From assembly GCF_018494085.1 (NCBI RefSeq), contig NZ_JABBFP010000003.1, forward strand, positions 368,240 through 432,239: 64,000 bases of DNA, in the 5' to 3' direction. Shown in pieces: positions 46,318 through 55,086 of the stretch; the stretch's first letter is position 1; each line of letters begins with the position of its first letter. Source of the stretch: Rosenbergiella collisarenosi. Lineage in GTDB: Bacteria; Pseudomonadota; Gammaproteobacteria; Enterobacterales; Enterobacteriaceae. Both the position numbers and the translations under genes were made by a program. The notes under the pieces are model-generated. The model was not told the DNA's origin and did no database searches. It saw only the letters and a list, made by a program, of their open reading frames with translations.

Positions 46318-47468
46318 ACCATCGCCTCTTGGTCGCGTAACCGCTTAGGTAAGCGGCGGAATACCAATAACCCCACCACGATAGGATAAACGGCCAACAG
46401 TGCACACACCCCGAGCACCGGCTTGGCGGGCACCTCGCGAATAAAGAGGTCGAACATCGCATACAATGCGTGGGTGAGCGGTTCTAGGTTAGCGATAAAC
46501 TGAGCCGGTAGGGGCATCGACAGCTCTGGCATCCCGAGACCCGAGAAGGCTAAGGCGATGGTGACGAAGATCGCCATAAAGGTATAGGCGCTAATCGCGG
46601 TACGGGTGAAGGTGAAGAGCATCAACCCTAGGCTCTGCGCCGCCATGATGTAGAAAAAGGCGACAAAGAACATATAGTAAGGATTGCCCACGAAGCGTGC
46701 AGAAAACACCCAGACCAGTAGCGCGATTTCACCCATCAAGATAGTGGTATAAATCAAGGTATAAGGAGCGAGTTTGCCCAACAGCGACCAGCCGAAGCGA
46801 TCTGCATAGATCAGCGGCTTACTTCGCGAGAGGACGTAAATCATGCTGGTGACGACGAATAGTTGAATCAAGTGGATGGTTGCCGCAAATTGTTGGTAAT
46901 AGATGTAGCTGCCACTGGCATTAAATAAACTTCGATAGACCAAGGATACCGAGGGGAGGCTTGGCGCGGTTTTACCGATTTTCGCCTCCACCTCGCTTCG
47001 GTACTCGCTGTTCAACGCCGTCACCAACCCTGAAAAATCTTGGGTTGAATAAAGGCCTGCCCCGTAATACAGAGCATTATAATAAAACGCCACTTTGGGC
47101 TGCTTAGCCGACAAAAGATGTTTTTCAAAATCCGGTGGAATATAGACCAATCCATAATCTTGCGCCGTGCGCAGCTTATGCAACGCTTCGTTGAGTCCCC
47201 CTTCCCACTCGGTCAATTTAGCGTGCGGGCTGGCATCTAATTTACGGATCAGCTCGCGTGACAGCTGGCTGTGGTCATTATCGACCACTGCCACCGGTAG
47301 ATTCATCAGGGTGCCTTCCGAGAAATTACTGCTTAGCAGCCAAAATAAGAGCAGCGGGAAGCACCAGGTTAACCAGTGGATAGCCGGATTACGCGCGCTA
47401 CGACGGATTTCTTTATTAAAAGCTCTGCGAAAGGCGCGAGGCCCCTTCCTTAACGTTTCCACTGCCAT
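46314..47468 (-). CDS. ABC-2 type permease (YhhJ/YbhS-like), first of pair
   Basis: This is a 384-residue membrane protein of the same family as the following gene, with VVDNDHSQLSRELIRKLDAS in the periplasmic region and a C-terminal membrane block (FSGLGMPELSMPLPAQFIANL). The start at 47468 (MAVETLRKGPRAF) has GGGAATGAG upstream; the longer frame from 47516 would lie deep within the adaptor gene. It overlaps the HlyD gene by 19 bases. The tight overlaps leave no room for an ATPase gene. Confidence 0.88.
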   Translation of the reverse strand: MAVETLRKGPRAFRRAFNKEIRRSARNPAIHWLTWCFPLLLFWLLSSNFSEGTLMNLPVAVVDNDHSQLSRELIRKLDASPHAKLTEWEGGLNEALHKLRTAQDYGLVYIPPDFEKHLLSAKQPKVAFYYNALYYGAGLYSTQDFSGLVTALNSEYRSEVEAKIGKTAPSLPSVSLVYRSLFNASGSYIYYQQFAATIHLIQLFVVTSMIYVLSRSKPLIYADRFGWSLLGKLAPYTLIYTTILMGEIALLVWVFSARFVGNPYYMFFVAFFYIMAAQSLGLMLFTFTRTAISAYTFMAIFVTIALAFSGLGMPELSMPLPAQFIANLEPLTHALYAMFDLFIREVPAKPVLGVCALLAVYPIVVGLLVFRRLPKRLRDQEAMV

Positions 47469-48421
47469 AACGCGCTCATTCCCTGACGTAGGCCAACAAC
47501 GGGCTGGGTTGGCCATAAACGGACTTCGAACGTTTTAAGATCGAAATCCCCGGTTGCTCGCGTGGCGCTTTTGGTCGAGAAGTCGCCCAATGGAGCAATA
47601 TAGTGGACCCGCGCCTCGATCATCTGGTTATTCAGTGCAGGGACGCGTAAGCGAATGATATCCCCTTTGCGGACATGGGCCAGGATGTCTTCGCGTAAGT
47701 TAAAGACGAAGTAGGCTTGTGGCAAACGCACTAGCGTTACTAAGGGGCTAGAGGCGCTGAGTAGATCCCCCACCTCTGCCGGGATCGGGCCGACCTCGCC
47801 GTCAACCGGGGCCTTAACGTTCAGATCATCGGTTTGCACCTTAATCTCTGCCAATTGTTGCTCGGCTTGTTGCAGTTGCGCGCCGTAGACGTCGCGTTGC
47901 TCCCAGCGATCGCCGTGCAAGGCCTCATCGAGATTCGCCTGAGCACTCTGCATACTGTGCAATGCGGTATCTCTGGAGTTGCGGGCGTTATCTAAATCGA
48001 GCGCGGAAATATAGCCTTTGGCCGCCACACTTTGATTACGGCGGAAGGTCGTTTCAGCCGTTTGGTAGTCGGCTTTCGCCCCCGCCAGCGTCGCCGTTAA
48101 TTGGCGAATACTCTCTTTACGCGTCCCATTCTGCGACATCTCTAGCGTGAACTTCGCCTGATCGCGCGCGGCTTCAGCGGCTTTTAGCTGTGCAATTAAT
48201 TCGGGAGCGTCTAGGCGGATAATCACCTGCCCGGCTTTAACATCGTCCCCCCGTTCGATAAGGCGTTCGACGACCCGCCCCTTCGCTTTAGACGCGACAA
48301 TGACTTCCGGTGCATCGACCTCACCCTGCAGGAGTAGATCTTGATTTTGTACCCTAAAAAAAACCGCTAGTGAAACAATGGCGATCATCACCAAAACAGT
48401 AAAAATTATTTTTTTACTCAT
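47450..48421 (-). CDS. HlyD-family membrane-fusion (adaptor) protein
   Basis: This is a 323-residue periplasmic adaptor with an N-terminal membrane anchor (KKIIFTVLVMIAIVSLAVFF). A lipoyl half-motif (GRVVERLIERGDDVKAGQVI) is followed by a coiled-coil hairpin (about residues 75-185) and the second lipoyl/beta-barrel part (VKAPVDGEVGPIPAEVGD). It would bridge the two ABC-2 permeases and an outer-membrane channel. The ATG at 48421 is preferred over the TTG at 48424. It is the first gene of the three-gene operon. Confidence 0.9.
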   Translation of the reverse strand: MSKKIIFTVLVMIAIVSLAVFFRVQNQDLLLQGEVDAPEVIVASKAKGRVVERLIERGDDVKAGQVIIRLDAPELIAQLKAAEAARDQAKFTLEMSQNGTRKESIRQLTATLAGAKADYQTAETTFRRNQSVAAKGYISALDLDNARNSRDTALHSMQSAQANLDEALHGDRWEQRDVYGAQLQQAEQQLAEIKVQTDDLNVKAPVDGEVGPIPAEVGDLLSASSPLVTLVRLPQAYFVFNLREDILAHVRKGDIIRLRVPALNNQMIEARVHYIAPLGDFSTKSATRATGDFDLKTFEVRLWPTQPVVGLRQGMSALWQWKR

Positions 48422-48714
48422 CAACCTACTCCAGAATTAATCAGCAAACGCTGATTTCCCTCTTATATTGTTATAAGCGTAATGTACTCAGTAAGAAAAA
48501 GCACTGCGTAGACCGTTAAATCTTCCTCAAACCGCTAACTATAGCCGATCCTTGCAAGAGTAAGTTTGATTATGCATGGGTTCCCGTCACTCTGTGGCGA
48601 TGACCAGAGTGTGAACCAGTGCAAAGTTTTACCAATCGGAGTAATCACTCATAGCAATTTTATTTTCTATCGCGGCGCGCCTACACTTCCCCTATCAACT
48701 GAAGAGGTGCTCTT

Positions 48715-48903
48715 ATGTTTTCTACACAACGATTTACTGCGAAAGAATTGGCGATTGCCTACGCTTCACAACAGCAAAAAAGCTACACCCCGGCGCAGTT
48801 TCTGACCGCGGTTGAACAACTTGAGGCCGAGTTTACGCGTTTACTCAAGGCACCCCGTCGCAGCGACAGTACCCCGTCTAGGACGATGGCGTTCGAGCGT
48901 TAA
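48715..48903 (+). CDS. Small hypothetical protein (62 aa)
   Basis: I recognise no family. The ORF has a good ribosome-binding site (AGAGGTG, about 7 bases before the ATG) and encodes a soluble helical protein: MFSTQRFTAKELAIAYASQQ, then SYTPAQFLTAVEQLEAEFTRLL and a basic tail. It overlaps the 3' end of the esterase gene on the other strand by 26 bases. The upstream 290-base gap (48425-48714) holds no other gene that I can support. Confidence 0.55.
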   Translation: MFSTQRFTAKELAIAYASQQQKSYTPAQFLTAVEQLEAEFTRLLKAPRRSDSTPSRTMAFER

Positions 48904-49591
48904 GACCCGCCGACCATAACGAAAAGTCCTTCAGCTCCTGTGAGCTGATACCATGCCCGAGCGTGGCATAGCGGTGAAAGCTGACCCGATAGCCCCGCTG
49001 CTTGGCGACCGCGACGGCTTGCTCCTCACGCGGCATCGCAATGCGGTTGTCTACCTGCCCATGCCCGACGAACATATTGGGAAGTGTGGCGGCACTTACG
49101 GGGAGAGGCTGCGCTGGTAAATTGGCGGGCAAACGACCGCTGAAAATCGCCGCCCCACCCACGACCGTAGGGCTTTGCAACGCTATCGACCAGCTCATCA
49201 CTGCTCCTTGGCTAAACCCTGCCACCAGGGTTGCGTTCGGGGCCACCCCGAGCTGTCTTTGTATCTGATGAATACGCTCGACGACCTCTTCGCGTGCACG
49301 ATCGATATCCTGTGACTCGTCCTTCCCCTCTCGATACCATGCATAACGGTCGCCCCCTAGCGTCTGTGGGGCGCGTAAGCTGAGAACGGCGTAGTCGCTC
49401 GCCAGAGCGTCGCTAAGGGGCAGAAGATCTTGTTCGTTGCTGCCATAGCCGTGTAACAACACCGCAAGATGCTTCGCTGGCTGTCCATTCTGTGGGGCAA
49501 GTAGAATACCCTCTAGCGCAGCGCTGGCAGGTAATGCCGCGCTAGCGATAGCTATTAACAGGACTTTACTGAGTAACGCGTTTAATTTCAT
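48878..49591 (-). CDS. Exported phospholipase/carboxylesterase family alpha/beta hydrolase
   Basis: This is a 237-residue serine hydrolase of the carboxylesterase 2 family with a signal peptide (ALLSKVLLIAIASAALPASA), so it is probably periplasmic. The catalytic triad is Ser127 (GFSQG), Asp181 (GHGQVDNRI) and His213 (LGHGIS). The oxyanion region is LLHGYGSNEQD. Cytoplasmic relatives such as YpfH lack the signal. The gene overlaps the end of lysO by 4 bases and is likely co-transcribed with it. The substrate is unknown. Confidence 0.87.
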   Translation of the reverse strand: MKLNALLSKVLLIAIASAALPASAALEGILLAPQNGQPAKHLAVLLHGYGSNEQDLLPLSDALASDYAVLSLRAPQTLGGDRYAWYREGKDESQDIDRAREEVVERIHQIQRQLGVAPNATLVAGFSQGAVMSWSIALQSPTVVGGAAIFSGRLPANLPAQPLPVSAATLPNMFVGHGQVDNRIAMPREEQAVAVAKQRGYRVSFHRYATLGHGISSQELKDFSLWSAGLNARTPSS

Positions 49592-50499
49592 AGTAGCGCC
49601 GCCACCAAAGAGATTAGAAAAGGGGCGGCCAGCGTCAACACTAAGCCACTGAAGATGGCATAGGGGATGTATGTCTGGTCACAGTTCTGTTTGATAAACG
49701 GTAACGCCGAATCCATCGCGGCGGCCCCGCTTAGCCCGACGGCGGCTAACGGCTGACGTCGTCCAAAGAAATAAAGAAAAACGATGCTCAGTAGCTCGCG
49801 AAAGAAATCCGTCATAAACGCGAATGCGCCCATCTGGACGCTGACCAGTCGATGTACCATCGGTCCCGAGAGCGAAAACCAGCCTAAGCCGCTGCCAGCC
49901 AGAAGCGACTGCTGCCAAGTAAAGTCTGTCATCGCGCAGAAAAGTAACCCTCCGGCTCCGTAAGCCACCAGCGCTAGCAGTGGGATCGCGACAAGCCGCG
50001 GCGTCAGGCGAGTGAAACGAAAGCCGACTAAGTCAATCCCAACACAAAATAGCATCACATAGAGAATCGCATTACTCGACAGGCCAATCGCCGCCAAGGT
50101 GAAGTGAGTAAAGTGACCGATCAGCAACCCACAGACAAACGCGGCAATCGCCTTAAAACATCCGCCGCAGGCCACCCATAGCGAGGGATGATCGCCCTCC
50201 CTTTTTACCGTAGCAGGGGGACGAAACAGTAAGAGGCAGGTTATCGCGCTGGTACATAGCGCAAGTAGCGCGGCATGTGCGATGATCGCAGCACCAATAT
50301 CGCCATGGCTAAACACGCCGGAGAAATCTAATCCCATACTCATTAACAGGAGCAGTACGATCGGGCCTAGCGCCGAGACAGCTCGACGACGATGAGTGAG
50401 GCTGAGTTGTGTGCCCACGCCCCAGCCTAACAGCAGCACGGCGAGAAGAAAGAGGATGGCAATGAGTGCATGGTGCATAGCGATGGGGTTCTTCGTCAT
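49588..50499 (-). CDS. lysO: LysO-family lysine exporter
   Basis: This is a 303-residue inner-membrane protein of the LysO (YbjE, DUF340) family, which exports L-lysine and thialysine in E. coli. Typical motifs are MLFCVGIDLVGFRF, GSGLGWFSLSGPMVHRL, FMTDFFRELLSIVFLYFF and GLSGAAAMDSALPFI, close to GFGWYSLSG and NDLARELIAI of E. coli LysO. Divergence from the E. coli protein is high, so the cargo is inferred. The start could be Met8 (50478). It is followed by the esterase gene. Confidence 0.82.
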   Translation of the reverse strand: MTKNPIAMHHALIAILFLLAVLLLGWGVGTQLSLTHRRRAVSALGPIVLLLLMSMGLDFSGVFSHGDIGAAIIAHAALLALCTSAITCLLLFRPPATVKREGDHPSLWVACGGCFKAIAAFVCGLLIGHFTHFTLAAIGLSSNAILYVMLFCVGIDLVGFRFTRLTPRLVAIPLLALVAYGAGGLLFCAMTDFTWQQSLLAGSGLGWFSLSGPMVHRLVSVQMGAFAFMTDFFRELLSIVFLYFFGRRQPLAAVGLSGAAAMDSALPFIKQNCDQTYIPYAIFSGLVLTLAAPFLISLVAALL

Positions 50500-50640
50500 T
50501 AATCAACAGCGGATAGATAGCGATAAACTTATCATTAATGCCTTGATTGTGCGCGCCTTTCTAAAAAAATATTACCCCTATTTTCTATAGGGGTTCGTAG
50601 CCAATCGCTCTATTTTGCAGTACCATAGCGTCGCACTATT

Positions 50641-51036
50641 TTGGCGGAAACGATTTTGACCCGATACCCCTACTGGCAGCGATGGGCAGCTTGGCTCGCA
50701 ATGTTCTCTATTGCGATGCTGTTTGTCGCGCCTATCATCTCGAAAACGCTCGCCCATCCATCCTCTAGTTTGGCGACTATGGCGATGTCCTCGATGGATG
50801 ACGAGTGCGGGATGGCGATGCCGCACGCGGCTAAGATCGATAATACGCTGCTCGACGATATGGCCTGTGGCTATTGCCAACTATTAGCCCACTTCCCCTT
50901 TATTCAGCTTTTCGTCGTTATCCTCCTTTCTCAGCGTTATGTGCCGCTGGTTCGTCGACGCCTGACTCGCTACCTCGGTGCAGATCGACCCGGTTTTTGG
51001 TCGCCACGTCTTACCCGTGCCCCCCCTCCTCTCTAA
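50641..51036 (+). CDS. DUF2946 family membrane protein
   Basis: This is a 131-residue protein with an N-terminal membrane helix (WLAMFSIAMLFVAPI), a short periplasmic part rich in Met, His and Cys (ECGMAMPH with Cys56; CGYC with Cys76 and Cys79), and a second hydrophobic segment. DUF2946 genes are commonly found next to TonB-dependent copper receptors, as here, and the Met/His/Cys residues suggest metal handling. The start codon is a TTG with no obvious ribosome-binding site, so the N-terminus is uncertain. Confidence 0.75.
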   Translation: MAETILTRYPYWQRWAAWLAMFSIAMLFVAPIISKTLAHPSSSLATMAMSSMDDECGMAMPHAAKIDNTLLDDMACGYCQLLAHFPFIQLFVVILLSQRYVPLVRRRLTRYLGADRPGFWSPRLTRAPPPL

Positions 51037-51097
51037 TACTTCCCTTAGTTAGATAAATCCCTTCGCTCGAAGGACAACATAGTGAATATTAATTCGG

Positions 51098-51117
51098 CTA
51101 GGCCTTGTCACGCCTAG
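51098..51117. promoter_or_regulatory. Inverted repeat upstream of the copper receptor gene
   Basis: CTAGGC (51098-51103) and GCCTAG (51112-51117) flank an 8-base spacer, 15 bases before the receptor ATG. It may be an operator or a leader hairpin that affects translation. Confidence 0.4.
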
Positions 51118-51132
51118 TCATGAGGAAGTGTT

Positions 51133-53109
51133 ATGTCCCACTCACCATTAGTGTTATCCCCCCTTACGCTGGCGCTCTGCGGCTTGGTAAGCCCGAGCTG
51201 CGTTGTTGCCGCCTCGCCTACGCTCCCCGTTCAGGCATCGACCCTTACCGTCGTGGCACCGCTGACCACTCCGTTGGAGGTCGTCACCTCGCCTAAGACG
51301 CCACGTCAGCCGCTACCCGCCAGCGATGGGTCTGATTATCTCAAGACGATCCCCGGTTTTGCCCAAATTCGTAACGGAGGGACGAACGGCGATCCGGTGT
51401 TTCGTGGTATGTTTGGTTCGCGCTTACGGATGTTAATGAACGATAGCGAGATGCTCGGGGCGTGCGGCAGCCGCATGGATGCCCCCTCATCGTATCTCTC
51501 CCCCGAGAATTTCGACCTCATGACCCTCACCAAAGGCCCCGAGACGGTGCTGTGGGGGCCGGGTAACTCGGCGGGAACGTTACGTTTCGAGCGACTCCCC
51601 CCGAGTTTTACCCAGCCAGGCGTGCAGGGAAGTGCTAGCCTATTGGCAGCCTCGCGCCAGCGGTTCGATCAGAATGCCGATATCGCACTCGGTAACGAGG
51701 ACGGTTATCTCCGGCTAACCGGTAACCACGCACGTTCCAGCGATTATCACGACGGTTCAGGGAATAAAGTGCCGTCGCAATGGCGGAAGTGGAACAGCGA
51801 TATCGCCGTTGGCTGGACGCCGGATACTGATACCTTACTCGAGCTAACGGCCGGACAAGGCAACGGCTCGGCGCGTTATGCCGGCAGATCTATGGACGGG
51901 TCACAATTTAAGCGCCAGAGCCTCGGCGTAAAATTCCAGAAGGAGAACCTTAGCGAGACGTTCACGCAGTTGACGAGTTCGATCTATTACAACAATGCGG
52001 ACCACGTGATGGATAATCTTTCACGTCCCGCCGCGCAAAGCCGTATGCCGATGCGCTCGGAGGTCGGTCGCCAAACCTTGGGCGGACGAGTCATGGGGAC
52101 CTGGCAATGGCACGCCACCCAGCTACAAAGTGGTGTCGATATGCAAAGCAATCGCCATCGCCGTAAGACGCACGGCGGATGGCGTAGCGACGCACAGTTC
52201 AACGATTATGGACTGTTTAGTGAGTTACGCTATCGCATAAACGAGCGCGATCAGCTGATTAGCGGCGCACGTGTCGATCTTGCTCAGGCCGAGGATCGAC
52301 GAGTCGGCCAGCACGCAACACGCCGGCAGTGGCTACCGGCTGGGTTTATGCGTATTGAACACGAGGCGGACAACATACCCGTTATGCTCTATGCGGGGCT
52401 GGGCTATACCGAGCGCTTCCCCGATTATTGGGAGCTATTCTCCCCGACCTATGGCGCAGACGGCTATTCTGCCGCGTTCCAGCAGGTTCACCCCGAGAAG
52501 ACGACGCAACTGGATATCGGGGCGAAATATCAGGATAAACAGCTCAATGCTTGGGCATCGGCCTATCTCGGCTGGGTGGACGATTTTATCCTGTTTCGCT
52601 ACTCGCCTACTCCTCGGCGTACCACGCAGGTCAGTAACGTCGATGCCCTTATCTTCGGCGGCGAACTGGGTGCGAGTTACCAGTGGCTCGAGCACTGGAA
52701 ACTCGATGCCAGCCTCAGCTATGCCCAAGCGCAAAATCGCCAGCAGCATCGCCCTCTCCCGCAGATCCCGCCGCTGGAAACACGGGCTGGCGTGACATGG
52801 CAGCACGGCGCGTGGCAAGCCACTGGGCTGGTGCGCGTTGTTAGCGCCCAGCATCGCGTAGCGCGGGGTCAGGGCAATGTGGTAGGCAAAGATTTTGGTC
52901 CGAGTGCCGGATTCGTGATTTTTTCAGCTAATAGCCGCTATCAGATTACTGATACCCTCGCGCTCAGTGTCGGCGTCGATAACCTATTGAATAAAACCTA
53001 TAGCGAGCATCTTAATCTCGCCGGTAATAGTAGCTTTGGCTACCCCTCAGCTACGCGGATCAATGAACCCGGACGGAGCTATTGGGGGAAAATGACGCTG
53101 ACGTTTTAG
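51133..53109 (+). CDS. TonB-dependent copper receptor (OprC/NosA family)
   Basis: This is a 658-residue outer-membrane receptor. A signal peptide (ending VVA-AS) and a TonB-box-like STLTVVAPL are followed by the plug with DGSDYLKTIPGFAQIRNGG, DPVFRGMFGSRLRMLMND and CGSRMDAPSSYLSPE. Cys111 and Met115 reproduce the CxxxM copper ligands described for Pseudomonas OprC. The barrel ends in the terminal Phe motif (WGKMTLTF). It is preceded by the DUF2946 gene, a frequent partner. Copper as cargo is inferred from the conserved motif. Confidence 0.9.
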   Translation: MSHSPLVLSPLTLALCGLVSPSCVVAASPTLPVQASTLTVVAPLTTPLEVVTSPKTPRQPLPASDGSDYLKTIPGFAQIRNGGTNGDPVFRGMFGSRLRMLMNDSEMLGACGSRMDAPSSYLSPENFDLMTLTKGPETVLWGPGNSAGTLRFERLPPSFTQPGVQGSASLLAASRQRFDQNADIALGNEDGYLRLTGNHARSSDYHDGSGNKVPSQWRKWNSDIAVGWTPDTDTLLELTAGQGNGSARYAGRSMDGSQFKRQSLGVKFQKENLSETFTQLTSSIYYNNADHVMDNLSRPAAQSRMPMRSEVGRQTLGGRVMGTWQWHATQLQSGVDMQSNRHRRKTHGGWRSDAQFNDYGLFSELRYRINERDQLISGARVDLAQAEDRRVGQHATRRQWLPAGFMRIEHEADNIPVMLYAGLGYTERFPDYWELFSPTYGADGYSAAFQQVHPEKTTQLDIGAKYQDKQLNAWASAYLGWVDDFILFRYSPTPRRTTQVSNVDALIFGGELGASYQWLEHWKLDASLSYAQAQNRQQHRPLPQIPPLETRAGVTWQHGAWQATGLVRVVSAQHRVARGQGNVVGKDFGPSAGFVIFSANSRYQITDTLALSVGVDNLLNKTYSEHLNLAGNSSFGYPSATRINEPGRSYWGKMTLTF

Positions 53110-53132
53110 CGAGCGCTAACGAGTCCCTTGCA

Positions 53133-53172
53133 CTGCACCATCGGCTAACACTCGCGTCAGCCGATGGTGCAG
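53133..53172. terminator. Strong 14-bp hairpin after the copper receptor gene
   Basis: The arms CTGCACCATCGGCT (53133-53146) and AGCCGATGGTGCAG (53159-53172) are perfectly complementary with a 12-base loop. There is no U-tract, so intrinsic termination is uncertain; it may protect the mRNA 3' end. Confidence 0.55.
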
Positions 53173-53300
53173 GAAAACACAATCTCCTCGCGAAAAGCGT
53201 GGGATTATTCGAAAAATACCATTTAAAAATAGCAGGTTAAAATTATGGCCTAGTTTTTGCTCAATAGTCTCCCATCTTGTATACCACTTGGGATCCCACT

Positions 53301-55085
53301 ATGTGCACAACACTAGGCTATACGATCGAAGACTGGCAGCACCAGCACCATCAGCACCCCGATGCGCTACGCCAGACCCTTCATACTCATCTCGCCGCCC
53401 TCGACCCACGGGACACGGCATGGATCACGCTGGCGACGCCCGAACAGATAGATGAACAGCTGAGCGCATTACCCACCGCTGCGCAGACCCTGCCGCTGTG
53501 GGGCGTTCCCTTTGCGGTAAAAGATAATATCGATGTTGCCGGTTGGCCAACGAGTGCCGCCTGTCCGGCCGCTACCTATCAAGCAATCGAAGATGCTGCG
53601 GTGATCGCGCGGCTTAAGGCGGCTGGCGCCATCGTCATCGGTAAAACGAATCTAGACCAATATGCGACGGGATTGGTCGGGTGCCGCTCGCCCTTCGGTG
53701 CCGTCGTCAATACCTTCAACAGCGACTATATCAGTGGCGGCTCTAGCTCTGGGTCCGCGTCGGCCGTTGCCCGTGGGCTGGTAGCTTTTGCTTTGGGCAC
53801 CGATACCGCAGGCTCTGGACGGGTTCCTGCCGGCTTTAATAATCTGGTCGGCTTGAAGCCGACTAAGGGGTGGATATCCAGCCGTGGCGTTATTCCGGCC
53901 TGTCGCTTGAACGATACGGTGTCGATTTTCGCGCTAACCGTCGCACAGGCTTATCACGTCGCGACCCTCGCGGCCGGTTATGATCCCGCAGAGCCTTATT
54001 CTCGCCAGCTGCCTCGGCGTGCACCGGCACAATTCTCCGCCCAGCCGCGCTTTGCCATCCCCGATGCCGTGAACTTCTTTGGCGATGCGCAGGCACGCGG
54101 GGCATGGGAGAAAGCGCTCGCTACGATGCGTGAGGCTGGCGTACAGCTTTCCACGATCGACTTCGCACCCTTCCAGCAACTCGCTGAGCAGCTGTATGCC
54201 GGGCCATGGGTGGCCGAGCGCAGCGCTGCGGTCGGCGACAGACTCGATCATCCCGAACAGATGGACCCTGTCGTTCATCAGGTGATCAGCCAAGGCCTGA
54301 ACTATTCAGCGATCGATGCTTACCGCGCGGAATACCTGCGGGCCACCCTCAGCCGGGAGATTGAGCATGCCCTGCAACCGTTCGATGCGTTACTCGTCCC
54401 AACCTCCCCCACGATCCATACCCTTGAGGCCCTCGCCCAAGACCCGATCGCCCTAAACGCGCAACTCGGCCTGTATACCAACTTTACTAACTTGGCCGAC
54501 CTCAGCGCCTTGGCTCTCCCCGCGCCGTTTCGTGACGATGGTTTACCCGCCGGTATTACATTAGTCGCGCCCGCCTGGCACGACCGCGCGCTCGCGGAAT
54601 TTGGCTGTCGTTGGCAGCCTCTGCTCGCCTTACCCTTAGGCGCAACCGGTAACCCCCTTCCTGCGCGTTCGACGACCCTGCCGCCCTCGCCAGATCACGT
54701 AAGGGTGGCCGTGGTTGGCGCTCACCTCTCCGGTATGCCGCTCAATTACCAACTTACCACGCGGGATGCCGTCTTTATCGAACAGACGCAGACCGCCGAT
54801 AACTACCGACTCTTCGCCCTACTCGACGGCCCGATAAAAAAACCCGGCTTGCTGCGAGGCGACGGCGGAAACGCCATCACGGTGGAGCTTTGGGATATCC
54901 CGCTGGCAAGGTTTGGCGAGTTTGTCGCCGAGATCCCCGCCCCACTAGGGATCGGTAGCGTCACACTGGCCGATGGCCGGACAGTTAAAGGCTTTATCTG
55001 CGAACCCTACACCCTGACCGACGCGCTAGAGATCACTGCCTTCGGCGGGTGGCGTCGTTGGTTAATGAGCCAAGAGGAGAAATAA
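53301..55085 (+). CDS. atzF: Allophanate hydrolase (AtzF type)
   Basis: This is an amidase that splits allophanate into 2 ammonia and 2 CO2, the second step of the ATP-dependent urea amidolyase pathway. The N-terminal amidase-signature domain has the triad Lys74 (FAVKDNID), Ser148 (GGSSSGS) and Ser172 (TDTAGSGR), with the same spacing as in characterised AtzF. A C-terminal domain follows (about residues 440-590; GYTL-like LPDGRTV replaced by LADGRTVKGFICEPY). It is about 594 residues from the ATG at 53301; the TTG at 53277 has no advantage. The urea carboxylase gene starts 1 base after the stop codon. Confidence 0.93.
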   Translation: MCTTLGYTIEDWQHQHHQHPDALRQTLHTHLAALDPRDTAWITLATPEQIDEQLSALPTAAQTLPLWGVPFAVKDNIDVAGWPTSAACPAATYQAIEDAAVIARLKAAGAIVIGKTNLDQYATGLVGCRSPFGAVVNTFNSDYISGGSSSGSASAVARGLVAFALGTDTAGSGRVPAGFNNLVGLKPTKGWISSRGVIPACRLNDTVSIFALTVAQAYHVATLAAGYDPAEPYSRQLPRRAPAQFSAQPRFAIPDAVNFFGDAQARGAWEKALATMREAGVQLSTIDFAPFQQLAEQLYAGPWVAERSAAVGDRLDHPEQMDPVVHQVISQGLNYSAIDAYRAEYLRATLSREIEHALQPFDALLVPTSPTIHTLEALAQDPIALNAQLGLYTNFTNLADLSALALPAPFRDDGLPAGITLVAPAWHDRALAEFGCRWQPLLALPLGATGNPLPARSTTLPPSPDHVRVAVVGAHLSGMPLNYQLTTRDAVFIEQTQTADNYRLFALLDGPIKKPGLLRGDGGNAITVELWDIPLARFGEFVAEIPAPLGIGSVTLADGRTVKGFICEPYTLTDALEITAFGGWRRWLMSQEEK

Positions 55086-55086
55086 T

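Noticed and set aside
53110..53300. Guanidine (ykkC) riboswitch upstream of atzF
   Set aside because: No conserved riboswitch core was recognisable. The region has only a strong hairpin after the receptor gene and a GntR-like half palindrome.
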